From Nitriliruptoraceae bacterium (GTDB lineage Bacteria; Actinomycetota; Nitriliruptoria; Nitriliruptorales; Nitriliruptoraceae), in assembly GCA_007134165.1 (NCBI GenBank), contig SLLJ01000371.1, positions 1 through 27,912 on the forward strand: a stretch of 27,912 bases of DNA, written 5' to 3'. Made by a program: the position numbers and the translations under genes. The notes beneath the pieces are model-generated. The model did no database searches. It had not been told where the DNA came from and was given only the letters and a program-made list of their open reading frames with translations. Shown here piece by piece: positions 17,234-24,559 of the stretch (within the stretch, counting starts at the first letter, position 1; the number at the start of each line of letters is the position of its first letter).

Positions 17234-18373
17234 TCACAGGCTCAGGACCTCGGCGAGCAGAGCGCGGTGGTGCGACGGCGAGCCCAGCAGCAGCTTGGTG
17301 GCCTTGGCGCGCTTGAAGTACAGGTGAGCGTCGTGCTCCCAGGTGAAGCCGATGCCCCCGTGCAACTGGATGCCGTCCGCGCTGGCCTGCTCGAACACCT
17401 CTGAACAGTAGGACTTGGCCATGGGCGCGGCGATCGCCAGTTCGTGGCGGTCGCCGGCGGCGAGTACCCGGGCGGCGTGCTCGGCGACCGAACGGGCCGA
17501 CTCGACCTGCACGAGCAGCTCGGCCAGCCGGTGTTTGACGGCCTGGAACGAGCCGATCGCGCGACCGAACTGGATGCGGTCGCGGGCGTAGCCGGTGGTC
17601 ATCTCGAGCACGTGGCCGGCGCCGCCGACCTGCTCGCAGGCGACCGCGACCACCCCGGCGCTCAACGCCCGGTGCAGCGCGACCATCGCGTCGTCGCCGG
17701 CGAGCCAGGCGTCGTCGTCCACCCGCACCCCGTCGTAGACCAGCGTGGCCATCGGGCGGGTCAGGTCGAGCACGTCCAGCGGGCGGCGCTCCAGTCCGGC
17801 GCTCTCCCCCGGCACGACCAGCAGCACCAGCCCCTCGTCGCTCACCGCGGCGGTGACCACCATCTCGGCACTGGCGCCGTCCACGACGTAGCCCGCGGTG
17901 CCCTGAAGCACCCAGTCCTCACCGTCGCGGCGGGCGGCGACACCGGGCTCGGACGTCAGCCCTCCGCGCTCGTCGAGGTGGGCCAGTGCCAGGGTCGTGC
18001 GGCCCTCGGCCACCGCGGGCAGCAGCGCGGCGCACTGCTGCTCGGTGCCGGCGGCCAGCACCGCCTCGGTGCCGAGCACGGCGCTGGACAGCAGCGGAAC
18101 GGGGAGCAGGCGACGGCCCGCCTCCTCGATGACGATCGCGAGCTCGGCGAACGTGGCGCCCGCGCCTCCGAAGCGCTCGGGGACGGTCAGCCCGGTCAGG
18201 CCGGTCTGGGCGAGTTCGGCCCAGGCGTCGCGGTCGTAGCCCTCGTCACCGAGCATGACCTCGCGCACCCGCTCGGAGGTGGCGCGGGCCGCGATGAGCT
18301 CGCGCACGGTGGCGCGTAGCAGACGCTGCTCCTCGGTGACGGTGAAGGACGCGGTGGGGGTGGCAGTGGTCAT
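17234..18373 (-). CDS. Acyl-CoA dehydrogenase, subunit lacking the C-terminal catalytic-Glu motif
   Basis: The 379-aa protein has the acyl-CoA dehydrogenase fold, with an N-terminal helical domain (FTVTEEQRLLRATVRELIA; LTVPERFGGAGATFAELAIVIEEAGR), a central beta domain and a C-terminal helical domain (YARDRIQFGRAIGSFQAVKHRLAELLVQVESAR; SADGIQLHGGIGFTWEHDAHLYFKRAKATKLLLGS). QFGRxIGSFQAxKH and LHGGIGFTWEHDxHLYFKRA are strong family signatures. The EGT/EGGTSEI segment that supplies the catalytic Glu in most members is absent. In mycobacterial steroid/fatty-acid degradation, such subunits pair with a second type to form alpha2beta2 enzymes. The partner is probably the upstream gene, which does have the motif. 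The ATG 18373 follows the partner's stop by 52 nt. Confidence 0.92.
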   Translation of the reverse strand: MTTATPTASFTVTEEQRLLRATVRELIAARATSERVREVMLGDEGYDRDAWAELAQTGLTGLTVPERFGGAGATFAELAIVIEEAGRRLLPVPLLSSAVLGTEAVLAAGTEQQCAALLPAVAEGRTTLALAHLDERGGLTSEPGVAARRDGEDWVLQGTAGYVVDGASAEMVVTAAVSDEGLVLLVVPGESAGLERRPLDVLDLTRPMATLVYDGVRVDDDAWLAGDDAMVALHRALSAGVVAVACEQVGGAGHVLEMTTGYARDRIQFGRAIGSFQAVKHRLAELLVQVESARSVAEHAARVLAAGDRHELAIAAPMAKSYCSEVFEQASADGIQLHGGIGFTWEHDAHLYFKRAKATKLLLGSPSHHRALLAEVLSL

Positions 18374-18425
18374 CGGGCGGCCTTTCGGGCCTCGGCGGAC
18401 GGGCGGGTGGTGGCCCGGGTCGTGG

Positions 18426-19616
18426 TCAGCTGCGTGGGACTTCGCGCCAGGGCACGTTCTTGTCGACCCGCGGCTCGCCCGGCAGGCCGAGCACGCGTTC
18501 GCCGAGGATGTTCTTCATGATCTCGCTGGTGCCACCCTCGATCGAGTTCGCTCGGGCCCGCAGGAAGGCCTTGTGCGCACTCTCCGCCCGGTTGGCGGTC
18601 TCGTCGGGGCGGGTGAACTCGTAGCCGCCGGGGTAGGTCATGCCCTCGGCGCCGAGCAGGTCGATGGTGAAGGCGGTGATGGACTTGTTGAGATCGGCCC
18701 AGTGCAGTTTGCCGGTGGAGCCCTCCGGGCCGGGGGTCCCCGACTTGCGGGCCTCGCCGGCGCGGATGGTGGTCAGACGCTGGGCTTCGGCCTCGACCCA
18801 GTAGCGCACGAGTTGGTCGCGGGCGACCGGGTCGTCACCACCGTGCTGCTTCCAGGCTTCGAGCGCGTGGGCGATCGCGCCCGAGCCGCGCGGTGCGACG
18901 TTGGAGCCAATGGCGACCCGCTCGTTCATCAGCGTGGTCATGGCCACGGCCCAGCCCTGGCCGACCTCGCCGACGCGCATGTCGTCGTCGATGCGCACGT
19001 CGTCGAAGTACACCTCGTTGAACTCGGCCTCACCGGTGATCTGGTACAGCGGACGCACATCCACACCGTCGGCCTGCATGTCGACCACGAAGTAGGTCAG
19101 CCCGGCGTGCTTGGGCACGTCCGGGTCGGTGCGGGCCACCAGCAGCCCCCACGTCGCGAGGTGCGCGAGGGTGGTCCAGACCTTCTGGCCGTTGACGATC
19201 CAGGTGTCGCCCTCCTTGACGGCCGTGGTCGACAGCGCGGCGAGGTCGGAGCCGGCGCCGGGCTCGGAGAACAATTGGCACCAGATCTCCTCGCAGGTGA
19301 ACATCGGACGCAGCATGCGGCGCTGGCGTTCTTCGTCGGCGTGCGCCATCAGCGTGCCCGCGCCCATCCCGATGCCGAGCACGTTGAGGTAACGGTTGCG
19401 CACCGAGCCCCCGGCCTCGACGATGCGCCGGTCGACCTCGGCCTGCCAGCGCGGGCTGACCCCACAGCCGCCGAAGTCCTCGGGGTGCTGCACCCAGGCC
19501 AACCCGTGGTCGAACTGGGCCCCCCAGAAGTCCCGCTCGGGGGTGGAGGCGGGCGGGTGTGAGGCGAGCAGCGCCTCGATGCGCTCGGTCACCAGCGTGC
19601 GTTCGTCTATCGCCAC
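18426..19616 (-). CDS. Acyl-CoA dehydrogenase, subunit with catalytic Glu motif
   Basis: The 396-aa FAD enzyme oxidises an acyl-CoA to the 2-enoyl-CoA. Features in order are GLAWVQHPEDFGGCGVSP (N-terminal domain), CQLFSEPGAGSDLA and VNGQKVWTTLAHLATWGLLVARTD (FAD/acyl contact strands), YFVVDMQADGVDVRPL and FNEVYFDDVRI (beta domain), and a C-terminal NSIEGGTSEIMKNILGERVLGLP, with Glu360 as the likely catalytic base. GTG 19616 is chosen because AGGAAGGAC precedes it at 7 nt and the region before has no homology-like character. It is the first gene of a likely operon with the second dehydrogenase and a TetR regulator. No ligase, hydratase or thiolase is in the window, so the substrate is open. 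Confidence 0.93.
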   Translation of the reverse strand: MAIDERTLVTERIEALLASHPPASTPERDFWGAQFDHGLAWVQHPEDFGGCGVSPRWQAEVDRRIVEAGGSVRNRYLNVLGIGMGAGTLMAHADEERQRRMLRPMFTCEEIWCQLFSEPGAGSDLAALSTTAVKEGDTWIVNGQKVWTTLAHLATWGLLVARTDPDVPKHAGLTYFVVDMQADGVDVRPLYQITGEAEFNEVYFDDVRIDDDMRVGEVGQGWAVAMTTLMNERVAIGSNVAPRGSGAIAHALEAWKQHGGDDPVARDQLVRYWVEAEAQRLTTIRAGEARKSGTPGPEGSTGKLHWADLNKSITAFTIDLLGAEGMTYPGGYEFTRPDETANRAESAHKAFLRARANSIEGGTSEIMKNILGERVLGLPGEPRVDKNVPWREVPRS

Positions 19617-19675
19617 GTCGAGGTCCTTCCTGCCGGTCGGTTCGCCGCCGGGTCGCCCACCGCGAGCCGCGGTGC

Positions 19676-19691
19676 GAGTGAACGTTCGCTC
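19676..19691. promoter_or_regulatory. Palindromic operator candidate upstream of the acyl-CoA dehydrogenases
   Basis: GAGTGAACGTTCGCTC is an inverted repeat with one mismatch between its 8-bp arms, centred on AACGTT. It lies 60-75 nt upstream of the first dehydrogenase start, in the divergent region with the hydrolase gene. The size and symmetry fit a TetR-family site. The TetR gene at the end of the same cluster is the obvious candidate binder. Confidence 0.5.
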
Positions 19692-19831
19692 ACCGGAAAG
19701 GCTAGCGCAGCCGCCCCCGCACCCCGAAGCCGGAGGACGGTCCGCAGCCCGGCCCGGGCCGCCCGGCATCCGTCCGGGCCTCCACACCGAATGACCCTCG
19801 CCAACCGTTCATGCACCCTCGGGGGAACTCC

Positions 19832-20515
19832 GTGTCGACGTCCACCGCACTGCTGCTCGCCGGCTGGGGAACCGACCTGCGCCGGCTGCAGCCACTCGCC
19901 GCGCACCTGACCGCCACGGGGTACGAGGCCCGCGTCTGGGTCTACCGGCCCGCCGGCAGCATCGAGGGTCTGGCCGCGCAGCTACGAGACGGCGTCGAGC
20001 ACCTGCACCACGACGGCCCCGTGCACCTGGTCGGCCACTCGTTCGGCGGAGTGCTCGCCGCCGCCGCCGCGCTTCAGGCGCCGGGTGCGGTGCGCTCGGT
20101 CACCACCATCAACATGCCCTGGCGGGGCACCTGGGTGTCGTACACCGGCGCGAGCCGGCTCGCCAACGCGCTGCGCTGGGGCTCGCCCGACCTCGCGGCG
20201 CTCCGCGCTGAGCTCGCCCGACACGCCGCGGCACCCGGCGGCCCGTCGTGGCTCCTGCTCGCGGCACTGGGCGACCTGGCGACCCCGCTGACGACCTCAC
20301 TGCGTGCCGGAGCGCACAGCCCACGCATCCGCCGGCAGCTGCTGGCGTTGCGCGGTCACAGTCTCTCTCTGCTCGAACCTCGCCTGCACCGGACCGTCGC
20401 TGCCCACCTGGCCCGCAGCGAACCCACCGCCCCCGAGATCATGGGCGCCGTCGCGACCGACCCCCACGCCACGTTCGACGACGACCGACTCATCGGCGTC
20501 GGCCAGCAACGGTGA
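19832..20515 (+). CDS. Alpha/beta-hydrolase-fold protein
   Basis: The 227-aa protein has a compact alpha/beta hydrolase core. It shows LLLAGWGTDLRRLQPLAAHL (first strand and oxyanion region) and the nucleophile elbow VHLVGHSFGGVLAAAAAL, with Ser in GHSFGG. An Asp follows in LLLAALGDLATPLTT, and a late His in ALRGHSLSLLEPRLHRTV, so a Ser-Asp-His triad can be proposed. The family covers esterases, lipases, thioesterases and others, and no feature narrows it. GTG 19832 is preferred because GGGGGAA lies 5 nt before it; the ATG at 19811 lacks a ribosome binding site. The TGA stop overlaps the GTG of the next gene (GTGA at 20512-20515), so the two proteins are probably made together. It is transcribed divergently from the acyl-CoA dehydrogenases. 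Confidence 0.85.
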   Translation: MSTSTALLLAGWGTDLRRLQPLAAHLTATGYEARVWVYRPAGSIEGLAAQLRDGVEHLHHDGPVHLVGHSFGGVLAAAAALQAPGAVRSVTTINMPWRGTWVSYTGASRLANALRWGSPDLAALRAELARHAAAPGGPSWLLLAALGDLATPLTTSLRAGAHSPRIRRQLLALRGHSLSLLEPRLHRTVAAHLARSEPTAPEIMGAVATDPHATFDDDRLIGVGQQR

Positions 20516-21780
20516 GCCCGGCGGCTGCTCTCGCGCTGCCCCCGGCGCACGATCCACCCGCTGCCGCCCGCTGGGTGGCCGACCACCTCGCGTCCGTGCT
20601 CGTCGGTCCACCGCATCCCTCCCCCCGGTTCCGGGGCGGTCAGCGGGCAGCCGACGCCCGCCTCGCACTGCTCGACGCCACCGGCTACGCCCGCCAGCGC
20701 AACGAGGTCTGGCCTGCTCAGCGGCGCGGCGCGACGGGCCTGTCGCCCTACCTGCGTCACGGACTGATCGATCTTCCCACCGCCTGGGGCACGCTCGGCG
20801 GGGCATCGGGAGCCGACCGCTCCAAGCTCCGTGACGAGTTGCTGTGGCAGGAGTACGCCCGCCATCTCTACGCCCGCCTGGGTCCGGACACGGCTCGCGG
20901 GTTGCGCCGCGAGCTGCTCGGTCGGCCGGTCTCCGACCGGGCGCCCGACGAGGTCTGGGATCCCACGATGGCGTGCCTCGACGTCAACGTCGAGGAACTG
21001 GCCACCGACGGCTACGTCGTCAACCAGGCCCGCATGTGGCTGGCATCGCACTGGGCGGTGCGCCAGGGGGTGGACTGGAGGGCCGGCGAGGACGTGTTCT
21101 TCCGCCACCTGCTCGACGGCTCCCGTGCGGCCAACCGCACCGGTTGGCAGTGGACGGTCGGCACCGGCACCGGCCGCGCCTACGGCTTCTCGCGGCAGCA
21201 GGTCGAGCGCCGCGCCCCGGGGCTGTGCACCACCTGCCCGCACGGCGCGGCCTGCCCGATTCAGGACTGGCCCGCGGATCCGCCGCTGGCCCCGACCGAC
21301 GAGCCACCGCGCCTGCGCCAGGATCCGGACCCGGACGCCACCGGCGGGCCGCGCCACCCGGAGATCGAGGCCGCCGCGCAGACGGTCTGGCTCACCGCCG
21401 AGTCGCTGGGCGACGCCGACCCGGCGCTGCTCGCACACCCCGACCTGCCGGTGGTGTTCGTCTTCGACCTGCCCCTGCTCGCCAGGCTGCGGCTGGCGGG
21501 CACCCGGCTGGTGTTCCTCACCGAGACGCTCGCCGACCTGGCCGAACGACGCGAGGTCGAGGTCCTGTTCGGCGACCCCGTCGAACTGCTGCAGGGGCAC
21601 CGCCTGGCGGTGACCTGGGCGCCAGTCCCCGGCTTCGCTCGGCGCGCCGCCCGGCTCCAGCCCACGGCCCAGCATCCCTGGCCGTGGCTGGTCAGGCCCC
21701 ACGGCGGCTCGGTTGCCTCCTTCAGCGCCTGGCGCCGCGCCGCCGCGTCGTCCGGGGTCCTGCCCGGCAACTCGCCCTGA
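20512..21780 (+). CDS. Photolyase/cryptochrome-like flavoprotein with FAD domain first and a three-Cys cluster
   Basis: The 422-aa protein (GTG start inside the previous stop) carries the FAD-binding domain of photolyases and cryptochromes at about residues 70-255. It has GATGLSPYLRHGLIDL, DELLWQEYARHLY, WDPTMACLDVNVEELATDGY, NQARMWLASHW, HLLDGSRAANRTGWQWTVGTGTGR and YGFSRQQ. This is followed by Cys239, Cys242 and Cys248 (CTTCPHGAACP), which may hold a metal or Fe-S site. After a proline-rich linker comes an alpha/beta segment (about 312-410), with VVFVFDLPLLARLRLAGTRLVFLTETLADL and a VLFGDPVELL strand. It resembles the antenna domain that normally comes before, not after, the FAD domain. There is no antenna domain at the N-terminus. 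DNA repair or blue-light sensing is possible; neither is shown by the sequence. Confidence 0.85.
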   Translation: MSPAAALALPPAHDPPAAARWVADHLASVLVGPPHPSPRFRGGQRAADARLALLDATGYARQRNEVWPAQRRGATGLSPYLRHGLIDLPTAWGTLGGASGADRSKLRDELLWQEYARHLYARLGPDTARGLRRELLGRPVSDRAPDEVWDPTMACLDVNVEELATDGYVVNQARMWLASHWAVRQGVDWRAGEDVFFRHLLDGSRAANRTGWQWTVGTGTGRAYGFSRQQVERRAPGLCTTCPHGAACPIQDWPADPPLAPTDEPPRLRQDPDPDATGGPRHPEIEAAAQTVWLTAESLGDADPALLAHPDLPVVFVFDLPLLARLRLAGTRLVFLTETLADLAERREVEVLFGDPVELLQGHRLAVTWAPVPGFARRAARLQPTAQHPWPWLVRPHGGSVASFSAWRRAAASSGVLPGNSP

Positions 21781-21961
21781 GCCGTGGCAGCAGCGCACCG
21801 GCCCTTGCCCCCGCCGCGCCGATCGCGCATGCTGAACGGTGAACGGGCTGCGACCCAGCCGGTCGGCGGCTGATCGCGACCAGCGGGCCGATCCCGATCC
21901 CGCGCGCCCCCCGCGCCCGTGCCGGCAGCCTCGTCCGGTGCCCCCGCCGCCCGTCGCGACC

Positions 21962-21980
21962 GACGGTCATCCCGACCGTC
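21962..21980. promoter_or_regulatory. Inverted repeat next to the solute-binding-protein ribosome binding site
   Basis: A 7-bp inverted repeat (GACGGTC, loop ATCCC, GACCGTC) ends directly before the AGGAAGGGGGAA ribosome binding site of the lipoprotein gene. It could be an operator (a LacI gene follows) or a leader stem-loop. It does not match the classical LacI-type core with a central CG. The rest of 21781-21995 shows no other feature. Confidence 0.35.
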
Positions 21981-21995
21981 AGGAAGGGGGAACCC

Positions 21996-23369
21996 ATGCG
22001 CTGCCGGGTCACCACCCGGAACCGGGGCGGCAGACTGCACGCCGCCCTCGCGGCCGCAACCGTGGCCGCGCTCACCCTGGTCTCGTGCGGGGAGCCCGAA
22101 CCCGAGCAACCCGACGCGACCGAAACCCAGCCCGACGACCCCGACCCCGACGCCGGGTGCGACGGGACCATCACCCAGGACGAGATCGAGATCTGGTGGC
22201 ACGACGGCCTCGAGGCCGAGGCCGACACCATGCGCGCCTTCGTGGAGGAGTTCAACGCCACACAGGACGACGTGACCGCCACCCTGACCCTCGTCCCCGA
22301 GGCCGGCTACCCCGCTGAGCTGCGGCTCGCGGCGGCCACCGGCACCCTGCCCGACGTCGTCGACGTCGACGCCTCCTTCGCCTTCGCCTACGCTTGGAGC
22401 GGCCAACTCCAGCCCATCGACGGCTGCCTCGACGCCGAGCTGCGCGAAGACCTGCTGCCCTCGATCCTCGCCCAGGGCACCTACAACGACCAGCTGTGGG
22501 CGGTGGGGATGTTCGAGTCGGGGCTCGGGATCTACGCGCTGCGCTCGGCGCTCGAACAGGTGGACGCCCGCATCCCGGCCCAACCCGCCGACGCCTGGAG
22601 CATCGACGAGTTCGACGCGCTGCTCAGCGACCTGCGCGCCGCAGGCTACGAACAGCCGTTGGATGCCAAGCGCAACTACGAGCAGGGCGAGTTCCTCTCC
22701 TACCTCTACCAGCCGATGCTGTGGTCCGCCGGTGCCGACCTCGTCGACCCCGACGTGACCACCGCCGAGGGCTGGATCAACGCCCCTGAAGCCGTCGAGG
22801 CGGTGTCCCGCATCCAGGCCTGGCACACCGACGGCTACGTCCACCCCAACGAGGAGGATCAAGCCTTCGTCGAGGGTGAGGCGGCGCTGTCGATGGTGGG
22901 TCACTGGGAGCTCGAACGCTACCTCGACGCCCACGGCGAGGACCTGCTGCTGCTGCCCCTGCCCGACTTCGGAACCGGCACCGTGAGCGCCCAGGGCTCC
23001 TGGCAGTGGGCCGTGAATGCCGACACCGACGCCGATGCCGCCTGGACCTTCATCGAGTACACCCTCCAGCCTGAGCAGGTCGAGCGCATGGCCGAGGCCG
23101 GCGGGGCGATCCCGTCGCGGACTTCGGTCGCCGACGACAGTGCGCGCTTCGGACCGGGCGGGCCGGGCGAGCTGTTCCTCACGCAGCTCGAGGACGGCTA
23201 CACCCGACCCCGGCTTCCCCACCCCGTGTACCCGGAGCTGACCCGTACCTTCGCGATGACGATGATCAACATCCTCGACGGCGGCGACGTCGCGAGCCTG
23301 CTCGACATGGCGGCCGCGATGATCGACGGCGACCTCGAGGCCAACCGCGGCTACGCTGCGGTCGACTGA
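21996..23369 (+). CDS. Sugar-type ABC transporter solute-binding lipoprotein
   Basis: The 457-aa protein has a lipoprotein signal peptide with a basic start (MRCRVTTRNRGGRLH), a hydrophobic core (AALAAATVAALTL) and the lipobox LVSC, giving a lipid-anchored Cys31. An acidic Pro/Glu/Asp linker follows. The body is that of a family 1 (MalE-like) extracellular binding protein. It has IEIWWHDGLEAEADTMRAFVEEFNATQ, LRLAAATGTLPDVVDVDASFAFAYAWSGQLQPID, YNDQLWAVGMFESGLGIYALRSAL and FVEGEAALSMVGHWELERYL, ending in a GSWQWAVNADTDADAAWTFIEYTLQPEQVERMAEAGGAIPSR block. A strong AGGAAGGGGGAA precedes the ATG. No permease or ATPase gene is beside it; a LacI regulator and an MFS transporter follow, so its membrane partners must be elsewhere. 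The ligand is likely a saccharide (family inference). Confidence 0.9.
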   Translation: MRCRVTTRNRGGRLHAALAAATVAALTLVSCGEPEPEQPDATETQPDDPDPDAGCDGTITQDEIEIWWHDGLEAEADTMRAFVEEFNATQDDVTATLTLVPEAGYPAELRLAAATGTLPDVVDVDASFAFAYAWSGQLQPIDGCLDAELREDLLPSILAQGTYNDQLWAVGMFESGLGIYALRSALEQVDARIPAQPADAWSIDEFDALLSDLRAAGYEQPLDAKRNYEQGEFLSYLYQPMLWSAGADLVDPDVTTAEGWINAPEAVEAVSRIQAWHTDGYVHPNEEDQAFVEGEAALSMVGHWELERYLDAHGEDLLLLPLPDFGTGTVSAQGSWQWAVNADTDADAAWTFIEYTLQPEQVERMAEAGGAIPSRTSVADDSARFGPGGPGELFLTQLEDGYTRPRLPHPVYPELTRTFAMTMINILDGGDVASLLDMAAAMIDGDLEANRGYAAVD

Positions 23370-23450
23370 TCGGGCCGTGCCGGGTGGTGCGGGCCGGCGG
23401 ATCGTTCGTCCCGACCTGCCGCACCCCCGGTCACCGGCGGATCTGCGCGC

Positions 23451-23456
23451 TAGCCT
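23451..23456 (+). promoter_or_regulatory. Candidate -10 element for the LacI-family gene
   Basis: TAGCCT lies 37 nt before the ATG at 23494 and fits the TAnnnT pattern. No clear -35 is seen. Confidence 0.25.
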
Positions 23457-23493
23457 CACACGCGGCCCCTATCCCCGACGCCGTCGAGCGACC

Positions 23494-24501
23494 ATGGTCA
23501 CCATCGCGCAGGTCGCCCGCCACGCCGGCGTCGGGGTCAGCACGGTGTCGCGGGTGCTCAACGACCACCCTTCGGTGCGGCCCGCAACCCGCGCCCGGGT
23601 GAAGGCCGCCATCGCGGAGCTCGACTACCGGCCGAGCCCGCTGGCCCGGGGGCTCAAGCACGGCCGGGTCGACCGCATCGCGGTCCTCGTGTCGTTCTTC
23701 ACCAGCCCGTCAGCCGTCGAACGGCTTCGCGGTCTGACTCAGGCGCTGGCGGGGACCGGCTACGAGCTGGTGGTCCACCCCGTGCTCGACGAGGAGCAGC
23801 GTCGCAAGCACCTGGCCAGCCTGTCGGGCCCGCACCGGGCCGATGGCATCGTGCTGATCACGCTACCGCTCGATGACGACGAGCTGGCCCGGCTCACCGC
23901 CTCCTCGGTCAGCGTGATCCAGATCGACGGCCCCCATCCTGGCGTGAGCAGCGTGGCCGTGGACGACGTTCGCGGGGGGGAGCTCGCCGCCGCGCATCTG
24001 CTGCAGCTCGGGCACGAGCAGATCGGCTTCGTGGGCGACCGGCGACCGGCCGATTCTGGTTTCACCTCCAGCCGCGACCGGCAGGCAGGATTCCTGGCCC
24101 GGCTGCATCGGGCCGGCGTCTCGGAGCCCGAACGCTTCGTCCGGCTCGACATGCACGGAGTCGACCAGGCCGCCGAGATGGCCGGCGACCTGCTCGCCGG
24201 TGCCGAGCGACCGACCGCGGTGTTCGCCGCCTCAGACCTTCAGGCGCTCGGCGTGCTGCGGGCCGCCCGGCAGCTGCGCCTGCGCGTGCCCCAGGACCTG
24301 TCGGTGCTCGGCTTCGATGACATCGACGTCGCCCGTCATGTCGGGCTCTCCACGATCCGCCAGCCCCTGCAGGACAGCGGACGGCTCGCCGCCGAACTGC
24401 TGCTGCAGGACCTCGCCGATCCGTCGGCTGCGACCGCCCAGCGCCACGTGCTGCCCCTGGAGGTCGTGCCGCGCAGCACCACCGCCCCCCCGGGTCTCTG
24501 A
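23494..24501 (+). CDS. LacI-family transcriptional regulator
   Basis: The 335-aa regulator has a textbook LacI N-terminus: helix-turn-helix TIAQVARHAGVGVSTVSRVLNDHPSVRPATRARVKAAIAELDYRPSPLARGLKHGR, including the hinge helix with its minor-groove Leu. A periplasmic-binding-protein-like effector domain follows (IAVLVSFFTSPSAVERLRGL; GIVLITLPLD; VSSVAVDDVRGGELAAAHLLQLGHEQIGFVGDR; TAVFAASDLQALGVLRAARQL; LSVLGFDDIDVARHVGLSTIRQPL). It sits between the solute-binding lipoprotein (124 nt upstream) and the MFS transporter (58 nt downstream) on the same strand and probably controls sugar uptake by one or both. ATG 23494 is the natural start, as the helix-turn-helix begins at residue 3; its ribosome binding site (GAGCGA) is weak. 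Confidence 0.95.
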   Translation: MVTIAQVARHAGVGVSTVSRVLNDHPSVRPATRARVKAAIAELDYRPSPLARGLKHGRVDRIAVLVSFFTSPSAVERLRGLTQALAGTGYELVVHPVLDEEQRRKHLASLSGPHRADGIVLITLPLDDDELARLTASSVSVIQIDGPHPGVSSVAVDDVRGGELAAAHLLQLGHEQIGFVGDRRPADSGFTSSRDRQAGFLARLHRAGVSEPERFVRLDMHGVDQAAEMAGDLLAGAERPTAVFAASDLQALGVLRAARQLRLRVPQDLSVLGFDDIDVARHVGLSTIRQPLQDSGRLAAELLLQDLADPSAATAQRHVLPLEVVPRSTTAPPGL

Positions 24502-24519
24502 GTGCGCAGGTCCAGCCGC

Positions 24520-24525
24520 TACCGT
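24520..24525 (+). promoter_or_regulatory. Candidate -10 element for the MFS transporter gene
   Basis: TACCGT lies 34 nt before the ATG at 24560 in the 58-nt gap after the LacI gene. A matching -35 would fall in the end of the LacI gene and is not clear. Confidence 0.25.
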
Positions 24526-24559
24526 CGGAGCGAGCGCAGCCTCACCACGGCAGGTGACG

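Noticed and set aside
21261..23459. 732-codon minus-strand frame opposite the photolyase-like and solute-binding genes
   Set aside because: Antisense shadow of two supported genes with ribosome binding sites and signal or domain motifs on the other strand.
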